A stretch of 7,935 bases of DNA from JBCBKZ01 sp039026975. Lineage in GTDB: Bacteria; Bacteroidota; Bacteroidia; J057. The DNA is taken from assembly GCA_039026975.1 (NCBI GenBank), contig JBCCLI010000314.1, positions 1 to 7,935 on the forward strand, read 5' to 3'. The notes beneath the pieces were generated by a model. It did not search any database and was not told where the DNA came from. It was given only the letters and a program-made list of their open reading frames with translations. A program made the translations under genes and the position numbers. Below are positions 1 through 7,463 of the stretch, piece by piece (positions within the stretch are counted from its first letter, which is position 1; each line of letters opens with the position of its first letter).

Positions 1-2027
1 CAGAATTCTCAAAGCCTACCATCCTAACCATCATCCTGGACAGAGAACTGCAAGGACTTCCCATCACAGAGGAAGGTAGCTCTGGAATTCCTAATCTGTG
101 TTACATAGAATCCCCCTTTGATATCTCAAGGGACTTTACCACCCTTCATGAAATAATTCCCTTTGAGCGGATAGCCATTATAGGAGGAGAAACATTGCAG
201 GAAAATACCTTCGATTTTGAGTCTTATTTTCAGAGCCTGCTGGGTGACTTGGACGCGACCTTTTCCTATGTATCTATTTCAGAAGGAGTGGAGGCCGTCC
301 TGGATAACTTCCCGGAGTCCGCAGAGGCTGCTTATTTCCTGCCTATTTTTGATGAGGTCAGTCCTAATGGGCTGAAAATTCTCCTGGATGAATTAGCAAC
401 AAAAGAAAAACCTGCCTTTTCTTTATTTAATTCACCTATGCTGGAAGCAGGAGCTTACGGTGCCTACGACTCAGATGCTAACATACAGCGTATTCCGAGA
501 AGGGTAGCCCTAAATGTACTGAAAATGTATGAAGGGGCTATGCCGGAGGATTTACCCGTGAGAATGGAAAGTTTTACGGAGAATCTCACCCTTAACATGA
601 AGGTGGTTAGTAAAACGGGCGTCTTTCCTTCCTGGGATATGATGGCAGCGGCTACTTTAGTGAATGTAGATATCGTGGACACAGAAAGGGAATTAACCCT
701 ACAATCAGCTATAGGAGAGGGATTAGAGAATAACCTTGATATTAGTGTAGCTGAGAAGGAAACACGCATTAGCAAGAAAGATGTTGCAGTAGCCAGAGGG
801 AACTATCTTCCCCAGATAGAGTCTAATACCTCCCTGGTTACGGTAGATGAAAATACGGTAAATACTTCTTTTGGAACTAGAGGAAGGCTTAACTGGTCTG
901 CTGCTTTTAGTGGATCCCAATTGGTTTTTTCTGAGCCAGCTTTAGCTAATATCCGAATTCAAAACCTTCTATTACGGGGACAGCGGCAAAATCAGCGAGA
1001 AACCCAACTGAATGTCATTCAAGATATCACTAATGCTTACTTAAATATGCTTCAGGCGTCTGCCTTGGTAAGGCTAAGGAATCAGAATGTAAGCGTAACA
1101 CGGAAAAACTTTGATATAGCAGGTGCCAAAGAGCAGGTAGGCTATGCAGGAACCAATGATGTCTACAGATGGGAAAGTGAACTTGCACAGGACAATGTAG
1201 ACCTGAATAATGCACAAGCCCAGTTATGGCAATCCCGCTATAATATGAATGTTCTCCTAAATAGGCCTGTGAAAGAAAACTTTGAGCTAGCAGATGTAGG
1301 TATGCAGGACAGTATTCTTCTGATCATGGATGAGCGGATGTTCTCCTTGATTGATAATCCTGGAGACCTGGATTTATTTGCAGATTTCATGGTGGAAGAA
1401 GCATTCAGAAACCTGCCTGAAATTAAGCAGTTGCAGTATTCTATTCTTGCGCAAAAAAGAAGTCTTCAATCTCAAAATCGTGCCTTTTACCTACCGCAGC
1501 TAGCCCTTACTGGTGAGGCTAATTACACCATCAATAATTACTACTACCCTGAAGGCGTACCGCCCATGGAAATCAATACCTCCAATGCTGCCCTGGCCCT
1601 ACAGTTTCCTGTTTTTCAAGGATTGACGAGAAAAAATCAGCGAGACCAGACTAAAATAGGCCTTATGCAGCTATCAGACCAGATGCAGAACCTGCGTAAT
1701 CAGCTTGAGTTTCTTGTACGGTCTAATTTACGGGTGGCAGGCGCTTCCTACAGTAATATGGAACTATCCAGAATTTCTGCTGTAGCAGCCAAGAAAAACT
1801 TTGACATAGCCCAGGATAATTATTCCCAGGGCTTACTGAATGTAACCTCTCTCATAGATGCACAGAATGCTGCTTTACAGGCAGAGATCAATGCCATCAA
1901 TACAGAGTACATCTTTATTCAGGACTTTCTGGCGGTAGAACGAGCCATAGGATACTTTCATTTTCTCGCTTTACCAGAGGACCAGAATATATTCTTCCAA
2001 CGCTTTTTAGAATTTTTATCAAAATAG
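1..2027 (+). CDS. ABC_sub_bind-type periplasmic binding domain fused to TolC-family outer-membrane efflux channel (5' partial)
   Basis: The frame is open from the first complete codon at base 3 to the TAG at 2025-2027, giving 674 visible residues; the true start and any signal peptide lie left of the window. Residues 1 to about 221 look like the C-terminal two thirds of an ABC_sub_bind (TrpX-like) periplasmic binding protein. They include the strand ERIAIIGG, the GAYGAYDSD stretch matching the family's GALASYG-type motif, a YEGAMPEDLPV turn (family: G-x-x-P-x-D-I-P-V), and LTLNMKVVSKTGVFPSW, matching the family ending LVINLKTAKALGLTIP. After a linker of about 7 residues, residues 229-674 form a full two-repeat TolC protein: LTLQSAIGEGLENN opening, YLPQ at about 268 and again at 496, and a G-L-L-N-V-T-S-L-I-D-A-Q C-terminal repeat motif. 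The channel part should form the trimeric exit duct for the adaptor and RND pump encoded next, with the binding domain in the periplasm. The TTG at 195 is inside the binding domain and is not the start. Channel assignment is firm, the binding-domain assignment good, and the ligand unknown. Confidence 0.9.
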   Translation, partial: EFSKPTILTIILDRELQGLPITEEGSSGIPNLCYIESPFDISRDFTTLHEIIPFERIAIIGGETLQENTFDFESYFQSLLGDLDATFSYVSISEGVEAVLDNFPESAEAAYFLPIFDEVSPNGLKILLDELATKEKPAFSLFNSPMLEAGAYGAYDSDANIQRIPRRVALNVLKMYEGAMPEDLPVRMESFTENLTLNMKVVSKTGVFPSWDMMAAATLVNVDIVDTERELTLQSAIGEGLENNLDISVAEKETRISKKDVAVARGNYLPQIESNTSLVTVDENTVNTSFGTRGRLNWSAAFSGSQLVFSEPALANIRIQNLLLRGQRQNQRETQLNVIQDITNAYLNMLQASALVRLRNQNVSVTRKNFDIAGAKEQVGYAGTNDVYRWESELAQDNVDLNNAQAQLWQSRYNMNVLLNRPVKENFELADVGMQDSILLIMDERMFSLIDNPGDLDLFADFMVEEAFRNLPEIKQLQYSILAQKRSLQSQNRAFYLPQLALTGEANYTINNYYYPEGVPPMEINTSNAALALQFPVFQGLTRKNQRDQTKIGLMQLSDQMQNLRNQLEFLVRSNLRVAGASYSNMELSRISAVAAKKNFDIAQDNYSQGLLNVTSLIDAQNAALQAEINAINTEYIFIQDFLAVERAIGYFHFLALPEDQNIFFQRFLEFLSK

Positions 2028-2033
2028 CAGCAA

Positions 2034-3158
2034 ATGAAGCCGTTTTATTTTTTCATAGCTATTCTACTTTTACAGGCTTGTGGTGGAGATACAGATGAAC
2101 AAACCACTACTCAGCTAAGGCCTGTCAGGTATGGAACCATCAGCCAAAGCTCAGGTAAGGATGTTCATTTTTATTCAGGCGTAGCCCAGGCCAGCATGGA
2201 AACCAACCTAAGTTTTAGGGTCTCTGGTACCATTAGGAATATGGCAGTAGATTTAGGAGACCGGGTCAGAACGGGTCAATTGATAGCTACGCTAGATCCA
2301 GTAGACTACAGCATACAGGCAGAGCAGGCTGCCGCCTCTCAAAAAGGATCAGAGGCTAATCTTAAAAGTGCAGAAACCCAGTTGATAGTAGCTAGGGCTA
2401 ACTATTACCGAGTGGAAAAACTGTATGAAAATAACAGTGTGCCCCTCAGTGAATTTGAGCAGGCAAAATCTAATTTCGAGACGGCTAAGGCGTCCTTTGA
2501 AGCGGCACAAACCCAGGTCTTATCTTCTAATAAGCAGACCCAGTCTGCCATTAACCAAGTTAACTACACCAAACTCACTGCCCCATTCAGTGGCATTATT
2601 ACAGCTGTAAATGCGGAAGAGAATGAAATTTTTCCCTCCGGAAATCCTGTAGCCATCTTAAGTTCAGAATCCGATCCAGAGGTAATGGTGGGAATCCCTG
2701 AAAACATCATTTCCCGCATCAAGAACGGGATGAAAGTAGAGGTGACCTTTTCTGTGTTAACAGATCAGCGTTTTGAAGGTACCATTAGGGAAATAAGCTA
2801 TGCAGCAGGCAATTCTCCTACCTATCCTGCTATTGTGAGAATAGATAATCCTACCAATGAAATTAGGCCAGGGATGGCCGCCAATGTCATTTTCAATCTG
2901 GGAGAAACGGCCAAGGACCAACCCTCTTACCTGGTAGGCCCCGTACAGGCCATAGGGGAAGATGAAAATGGAAACTTTGTCTTTGTACTGGAAAAAGCTG
3001 ATAGCACAGCTTATCAGGCTAAAAAAAGAAAAATAGAAGTAGGAGCCCTCTTACCAGATGGGTTTGTGATTCAGCATGGTCTGGAAGAAGGAGAGTTAGT
3101 AGCTACTGCAGGATTGAAGTCCCTGTTAGATGGAATGACAGTGACGCTCATGCAGTAA
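2034..3158 (+). CDS. RND efflux periplasmic adaptor (membrane fusion protein), lipoprotein
   Basis: This 374-residue protein bridges the RND pump and the TolC-type channel. The N-terminus is a short hydrophobic signal ending in the lipobox LLLQAC, so Cys16 should be lipidated and anchor the adaptor to a membrane. Two lipoyl half-motifs are visible: about residues 59-92 (FRVSGTIRNM, then LGDRVRTGQLIATLDP) and about 178-210 (YTKLTAPFSGIITAV). They flank an Ala/Gln/Lys-rich coiled-coil hairpin at about 93-175, which would dock on the channel tip. A beta-barrel domain follows (about 213-288, ending in the family motif IRPGMAANV), then a membrane-proximal domain to the C-terminus. Length is normal for AcrA/MexA-type adaptors. 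It starts 6 bp after the channel gene, with only a weak ribosome-binding site, and the pump gene starts 35 bp downstream, so co-transcription is very likely. The residues after Cys16 (GGDTDE) are acidic; in Bacteroidota such residues can signal surface export, but an adaptor is expected to stay periplasmic. Substrate cannot be told from the sequence. Confidence 0.95.
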   Translation: MKPFYFFIAILLLQACGGDTDEQTTTQLRPVRYGTISQSSGKDVHFYSGVAQASMETNLSFRVSGTIRNMAVDLGDRVRTGQLIATLDPVDYSIQAEQAAASQKGSEANLKSAETQLIVARANYYRVEKLYENNSVPLSEFEQAKSNFETAKASFEAAQTQVLSSNKQTQSAINQVNYTKLTAPFSGIITAVNAEENEIFPSGNPVAILSSESDPEVMVGIPENIISRIKNGMKVEVTFSVLTDQRFEGTIREISYAAGNSPTYPAIVRIDNPTNEIRPGMAANVIFNLGETAKDQPSYLVGPVQAIGEDENGNFVFVLEKADSTAYQAKKRKIEVGALLPDGFVIQHGLEEGELVATAGLKSLLDGMTVTLMQ

Positions 3159-3193
3159 GAAAAATAGTTATCTGACGATTACAACCCACATAC

Positions 3194-6100
3194 ATGAACT
3201 TAACGAAATTTGCCATAGATAATAATCGAGTCACCATCATGATCCTCCTGGTGATCATTCTTCTCGGTCTTATTGGCTACCAAAACCTTTCCAGGGATTC
3301 TATGCCCCCTTACACAGTTAGGGTCTGTAGTGTTATAACAAGATTTCCAGGAGCCTCCCCAGAACGTGTAGAAGAGCTTATCACTGATAAGATTGAAAAG
3401 GTAGCCCAAGAGTTACCTGAGTTAAAAAATGTTACGAGTGAAAGTAGGACAGGAATTTCTATTGTGCAGGTTACCCTTCAGGATGATATAGATAAAAAAG
3501 ATCTGCAACCTGTCTGGGATAGATTAAGAAGAAAAATAGAAGAAATCCAGGAGGATCTCCCTCAGGGGATAAGAGGTCCTAATGTAGATGATGATGGGAT
3601 AGGAGTAGTATTCGGGATACAGCTAGCCCTGGAAGGAGATGGAATTCCCTTTTTTGAATTGAAAGAATATGCTGAAGACATACGGGATGATCTTATTAAG
3701 CTGTCTGATGCTTCAGATATAACCCTCCAAGGAATACAGGAAGAACAGATATATGTAGAGTTTGATAATGCAAGACTAGCCAAGCTAGGCCTTTCAGCCG
3801 GACAGTTATCTAATTATCTATCGGCAACTAACATAGTTTTTCCGGGAGGGGAAGTGAGCCTGGAGAATGAGAGAATTGTACTAGAACCTACTGGAAACTA
3901 CGAATCAGTAAATGATCTGGCCAATACCATCATTAACATAGGAAGCCAGGGGCAAACGGTAAAGCTAGGGGAAATTTCTGTGATTAAACGTGGGTATAAA
4001 ACGCCTACTGATAGAATTGTTAGGATCAATGGAGATAGGGCACTGGGTATCTCCATTGCGCTGAAAGATGGGGCTAACTTAATAGAACTGGGAAAAGAAA
4101 TTGATTCGAGGGTAGCTACCTATAACCAAGAGCTCCCTCTTGGGCTACACCTAAGTAGAATCTCTTCCAGTGACTATTTTGTAGATACGAAAATTAGTGA
4201 CTTCGTGGAGAATGTGATTCAGTCAGTAGTGATTGTACTGGCTGTTATGCTCCTATTCCTGGGGCTAAGAACAGGGCTGGTGGTAGCCAGCCTGATTCCC
4301 TTTGCCATGATTATGGCGCTGATGTTAATGGATCTGATAGATATAGGCCTTAATCAGGTGAGTTTAGCTGCGCTGATTATGGCCCTGGGAATGTTAGTAG
4401 ATAATGCCATCGTAGTGGTAGAATCTATGATGGTGAAAATGGAAGGGGGCACCCCCGCCAAAGAAGCTGCCCTGGAGGCTTGTCAAGAGTTATTTATACC
4501 CCTATTAGTGTCTTCCCTGACCACTTCTGCTGCTTTCTTAGCTTTTTTCCTGGCAGACAATGTAATGGGAGAGATTATGGGGCCCCTATTTGTGGTCATC
4601 TCCCTGGTATTACTCTCCTCCTGGCTAATGGCTATGACTGTAATTCCTATGTTAGGAATTTATGCCATTAAGGTGAAGGAAAAGGAGGAGGAAAAGCAAG
4701 ATATATTTGACAGGCTGGGCGTGTATTATGATAAGCTGCTCTCCTGGGCCCTTCAACATGCTGGCATTACCATTGGTGCTATTGTGGGCCTTTTCTTTAT
4801 AGCCATAGCCCTTTTCGGGCAACTTCCCTTTATTTTCTTTCCAGATAGTGATAGGAATCTCGTAACAGTAGACTTAAATCTTCCCTTAGGGACTAAGATT
4901 GAAAGAACAGAGGAAGTGATGGCTGAGATCGACTCCTTTATCACTTATACTCTTAAAGTAGAAGATGAAACCCAGGCAGGAGTGATAAACTGGGCTTCTT
5001 TCATTTCTGAAGGGCCTGAGAGTTATGACCTTGGGTATCAGCCGGGGGAAGCTAATACGGGCTATTCTCACGTACTAGTTAACACTAGTAATTTTGAGTT
5101 TAACCAGTTTGTTATAGACAAACTGGATGATTATTGTTTCAGGGCTTTTCCAGATGCAGAAGTAGATGTTAGTCCTCTGGCTGGGGGAGGGACCAGTGGG
5201 GCTGATGTAGAAGTCCGGATTTTCGGAGATGACCCTAAGGTACTTTTCCGGATGGCAGAGTCTATTAAGCAAGAACTAAATAAACTGCCCACTAAAAATA
5301 TTAAGGATGACTGGGGTCCCAAAATCAAGAAATTTGTGATTAATACTGATGAGGATAAAGCCAATAGAGCTGGCTTAACGAATCAGGATATAGCTACTTC
5401 ATTGAAAACAGCTCTATCAGGTTTTGATGCGGGAGACTTCCGGGATGGAGAAGATAATATTCCCATCATCATGAGGAGTTTGGGATCGCAGGAAGTGGAT
5501 GCCCTAGACTTAGGGAGCATTCCCATATTCTCTCAAAGTACAGGCCAGAATGTACCCTTGGCTCAGATAGCTAATATTGAGACTGACTGGCAATACGCAA
5601 AAATCAAAAGAAGAGATCTGTTCCGTACTATGGTCATAAGCTGTGATACGAGGGCTGGGTACACTGCTACAGATATCACTGAGGATTTCCTGCCATGGTT
5701 AATTGAAGAATCTTCTACTTGGGAAAAAGGATATTCCTATGAACTTGGGGGAGAAAGTGAGCAGAGTGGGGAAGCCATGGGAGCCGTAATAGCTAAGCTA
5801 CCCTTAGCAGGATTCATTATTCTACTACTACTTGTTTCTCAGTTTAATTCTTTCCGAAAAACGGCCATGGTCATTAGTACCATACCCTTAGGAATTATAG
5901 GGGTAGTTCTTGGCCTCCTTCTTTTCAACTCCTACTTTGGCTTTATGGCCTTTTTAGGCGTGATCTCTCTGGCAGGGATTGTGATTAATAATGCCATAGT
6001 ATTAATAGATAGGATAGAATTGGAAGAAAATGTCCCCGGTAAAAGCCGCTACCAAGCTATTATAGACGCTGCCCAGCAACGATTTAGGCCTATTCTATTG

Positions 6101-6271
6101 ACTACTTTCACCACCACCCTGGGAATGATCCCGCTGTATCTAGGTGGAGGGCTTATGTGGGAACCTATGGCTATTGCCATCATGATAGGCTTATTATTCG
6201 CTACGGTGATTACCCTACTCTTTATTCCAGTCATGTATAAGCTGCTGTTCAGGGTACAGGTAAACTCTTAA
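3194..6271 (+). CDS. RND-family efflux pump, inner-membrane permease (AcrB/HAE1-like)
   Basis: This 1025-residue protein has the full RND layout. TM1 is at about 13-30; a large periplasmic domain follows (FPGASPERVEELITDKIE at 51-68); TM2-TM6 are at about 337-487. TM7 is at about 523-542, followed by the second periplasmic domain opening with FFPDSDRN (548-555). TM8-TM12 are at about 866-1016. It would exchange protons for substrate and pass the substrate through the adaptor to the channel encoded upstream. TM4 reads GMLVDNAIVVVE: Asp403 matches AcrB Asp407, but the partner Asp408 is Asn404. In TM10 (GIVINNAIVLID) Asn932 stands where AcrB has Lys940. TM11 keeps Arg963 and Thr970 at the places of Arg971 and Thr978 (RFRPILLTT). 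The length and absence of stops argue for an intact gene. The CusA-type metal pump pattern is not evident, so a multidrug, lipid or other organic substrate is likelier, but specificity is not readable. The start ATG has no clear Shine-Dalgarno sequence. Confidence 0.96.
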   Translation: MNLTKFAIDNNRVTIMILLVIILLGLIGYQNLSRDSMPPYTVRVCSVITRFPGASPERVEELITDKIEKVAQELPELKNVTSESRTGISIVQVTLQDDIDKKDLQPVWDRLRRKIEEIQEDLPQGIRGPNVDDDGIGVVFGIQLALEGDGIPFFELKEYAEDIRDDLIKLSDASDITLQGIQEEQIYVEFDNARLAKLGLSAGQLSNYLSATNIVFPGGEVSLENERIVLEPTGNYESVNDLANTIINIGSQGQTVKLGEISVIKRGYKTPTDRIVRINGDRALGISIALKDGANLIELGKEIDSRVATYNQELPLGLHLSRISSSDYFVDTKISDFVENVIQSVVIVLAVMLLFLGLRTGLVVASLIPFAMIMALMLMDLIDIGLNQVSLAALIMALGMLVDNAIVVVESMMVKMEGGTPAKEAALEACQELFIPLLVSSLTTSAAFLAFFLADNVMGEIMGPLFVVISLVLLSSWLMAMTVIPMLGIYAIKVKEKEEEKQDIFDRLGVYYDKLLSWALQHAGITIGAIVGLFFIAIALFGQLPFIFFPDSDRNLVTVDLNLPLGTKIERTEEVMAEIDSFITYTLKVEDETQAGVINWASFISEGPESYDLGYQPGEANTGYSHVLVNTSNFEFNQFVIDKLDDYCFRAFPDAEVDVSPLAGGGTSGADVEVRIFGDDPKVLFRMAESIKQELNKLPTKNIKDDWGPKIKKFVINTDEDKANRAGLTNQDIATSLKTALSGFDAGDFRDGEDNIPIIMRSLGSQEVDALDLGSIPIFSQSTGQNVPLAQIANIETDWQYAKIKRRDLFRTMVISCDTRAGYTATDITEDFLPWLIEESSTWEKGYSYELGGESEQSGEAMGAVIAKLPLAGFIILLLLVSQFNSFRKTAMVISTIPLGIIGVVLGLLLFNSYFGFMAFLGVISLAGIVINNAIVLIDRIELEENVPGKSRYQAIIDAAQQRFRPILLTTFTTTLGMIPLYLGGGLMWEPMAIAIMIGLLFATVITLLFIPVMYKLLFRVQVNS
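5073..5090. repeat. Perfect 7-bp inverted repeat with 4-nt spacer inside the RND gene
   Basis: TACTAGT, spacer TAAC, ACTAGTA. Both arms also contain the six-base palindrome ACTAGT, so the site is symmetric at two levels. It lies within the second periplasmic domain of the pump (codons for HVLVNTSN) and does not disturb the frame. It may be chance; no function is claimed. Confidence 0.4.
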
Positions 6272-6293
6272 TACGGAGAGTTTAAGGTCTTCT

Positions 6294-6815
6294 ATGAGAA
6301 TTAGATCTGTTTTACTATTAGTGGTTTTACTGTTTCTAAGTCTTCACGGCTTAGAAGCAAGCTCTTCACCTTTAGCAATTGATTCTACTTTCAGAACCTC
6401 GGGAATTGATTCTCTGCACCTTCAAATCAAAAAAAGAACTGATGGGTCTGTTCGGGAAACCATTTCAGTAGGAGACGAGATTGCCTTTTGGATAAACTCG
6501 AATCAGGAAAAAAGGGTGGGAATGGTTGAAAAAATTTCGGCAGAATCTTTAGTGATAGATGGTATTGACTACCCACTTTCGTCTATTTCTGTCATTAGTC
6601 CGGGTAGAGCCATAGCTGGTAAGCGATTTTTAAACGTCTTAGGAGGAATTGTTGCTCTAATTGGCGGCTTTCTCCTAGCAACGCTTATAACCTTTAACGC
6701 TGCTTCCTCTATTCTGCTGCTGTTAGTGTATTCTCCTTTTGTATTCCTGGGATTTTTGTCTCTTAGGTCTCCTCGAAGGTTTAAAAGGAAAAAGTTTGAC
6801 TTTATAGTAGATTAA
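6294..6815 (+). CDS. Hypothetical membrane protein with signal peptide and two C-terminal membrane segments
   Basis: I do not recognise this 173-residue protein as a named family. Residues 1 to about 22 are a signal peptide (basic MRIR, a Leu/Val-rich core, possible cleavage after LEA). Residues about 57-103 look like a small beta-rich, SH3/KOW-like module: a conserved-looking opening (VGDEIAFWINSNQEKRVG), then VEKISAESLVIDGIDYPLSSIS. Similar 'make the setting, then list the strands' segments occur in short Bacteroidota envelope proteins, but this is recalled, not searched. Two hydrophobic helices follow at about 112-134 and 137-157, then a strongly basic tail (SPRRFKRKKFDF), presumably cytoplasmic. 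The ATG is preceded by AAGG six bases upstream, a plausible ribosome-binding site. The gene starts 22 bp after the RND pump on the same strand, so it is probably the last gene of the pump transcript. It could be an accessory or quality-control factor for the pump, or an unrelated passenger. Confidence 0.8.
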   Translation: MRIRSVLLLVVLLFLSLHGLEASSSPLAIDSTFRTSGIDSLHLQIKKRTDGSVRETISVGDEIAFWINSNQEKRVGMVEKISAESLVIDGIDYPLSSISVISPGRAIAGKRFLNVLGGIVALIGGFLLATLITFNAASSILLLLVYSPFVFLGFLSLRSPRRFKRKKFDFIVD

Positions 6816-6848
6816 ATACAGGGTTTTTCTACAGAGTAAATCCTCCTA

Positions 6849-6856
6849 TATCTTTC
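6849..6856 (+). promoter_or_regulatory. Possible Bacteroidota -7 promoter element (TATCTTTC)
   Basis: Within the 85-bp AT-rich spacer 6816-6900, TATCTTTC matches 7 of 8 positions of the Bacteroidota -7 consensus TAnnTTTG. It sits about 45 bp before the ATG of the HD-hydrolase gene. The expected -33 TTTG is replaced by a run of T at about 6824-6828, so support is weak. If real, it would give the HD gene a transcript separate from the pump block. I see no convincing terminator in this spacer. Confidence 0.2.
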
Positions 6857-6900
6857 TTTCAGATTGAATCCTAGAATGATTTCAATTAGAAAATATTGTC

Positions 6901-7455
6901 ATGTGGCCTATAGATGAAATACAAAAAACCTGGCACTTGGCTGCCAAGCTCCATCATGGGCAAATCTATAAGGACGCCTCTGAGGGAGGAGAAATGGCTT
7001 ATTTATTCCATATAGGGAGTGTAACCTTTGAGGTAATGACTGCTGGAATGAAAGAACCTGAGTTGAATACAAACTTAGCCATTACATGTGCTATTCTCCA
7101 TGATACCATAGAAGATACCAGCATAGACTTTACGGAAGTCAAGGACCTCTTTGGGCAGGAAGTAGCAAATGGAGTTATGGCCCTGACCAAAAATGAGGGA
7201 TTAGAGACGAAAAGAGACATGATGGAGGATAGCCTTCAACGTATCAAGCAGCAACCCAAAGAAGTTTGGGCAGTCAAGATGGCGGATAGAATTTGTAACC
7301 TGTATCTCCATCCCCACCATTGGTCAAAGGAGAAAATGATGGCCTATAGAGATGAAGCCCTCTTTATTCATCAGGAACTAAAAGAGGGAAGCCCATATCT
7401 AGCTGACAGATTAGAAAACAGGATACTTGCCTATACTTCTTTTATTAGGGGATAG
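6901..7455 (+). CDS. Small HD-domain hydrolase, MESH1/SpoT-hydrolase-like (probable guanosine-3',5'-bis(diphosphate) pyrophosphohydrolase)
   Basis: This 184-residue protein has the Rel/SpoT/MESH1 hydrolase motifs and nothing else: HHGQ (18-21), YLFH (34-37), ILHDTIEDT (65-73) and VKMADRICNL (125-134). By family comparison the Mn2+ ligands are His37, His67, Asp68 and Asp129, and Glu71-Asp72 are the catalytic pair. The family removes the 3'-pyrophosphate of (p)ppGpp in the cytoplasm; animal MESH1 also acts on NADPH. There is no synthetase, TGS or ACT domain, and length is close to that of MESH1 (about 180), so it would be a small alarmone hydrolase. The loop between HHGQ and YLFH is about five residues longer than in typical Rel, and Tyr23 replaces the guanine-contacting Arg of the R-K-x-G-x-P-Y motif. 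The substrate is therefore probable, not certain; a general HD nucleotide hydrolase is the alternative. An in-frame stop at 6877-6879 makes ATG 6901 the first possible ATG. It lies 85 bp after the pump block and faces the next gene tail to tail. Confidence 0.8.
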   Translation: MWPIDEIQKTWHLAAKLHHGQIYKDASEGGEMAYLFHIGSVTFEVMTAGMKEPELNTNLAITCAILHDTIEDTSIDFTEVKDLFGQEVANGVMALTKNEGLETKRDMMEDSLQRIKQQPKEVWAVKMADRICNLYLHPHHWSKEKMMAYRDEALFIHQELKEGSPYLADRLENRILAYTSFIRG

Positions 7456-7463
7456 TCTACATA

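Noticed and set aside
182..197. A strong Shine-Dalgarno-like AGGAGGAG followed by TTG at 195, suggesting a gene start for the TolC protein.
   Set aside because: The frame is open to the left edge and encodes binding-domain sequence both before and after this TTG. Starting here would cut the domain within its strand ERIAIIGG and leave no signal peptide. The purine run simply encodes the Gly-Gly-Glu of IIGGETL.
464..775. Minus-strand open frame of 103 codons opposite the fusion gene.
   Set aside because: It is fully contained within a well-supported gene on the other strand and shows no recognisable motif; it is a shadow frame. The same holds for the other short antisense and offset frames across 723-6234 and 6999-7220.
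3194..6271. Heavy-metal (CusA-type) RND pump.
   Set aside because: The sequence follows the HAE1-like pattern (FPGASPERVEEL, FFPDSDRN, GMLVDNAIVVVE), and I see no methionine-rich metal-binding pattern or copper chaperone gene nearby.
6863..6886. Possible hairpin ATTGAA / TTCAAT between the pump block and the HD gene, considered as a terminator.
   Set aside because: The stem is only six AT-rich pairs with a 12-nt loop and no following T run, so it is too weak to call.
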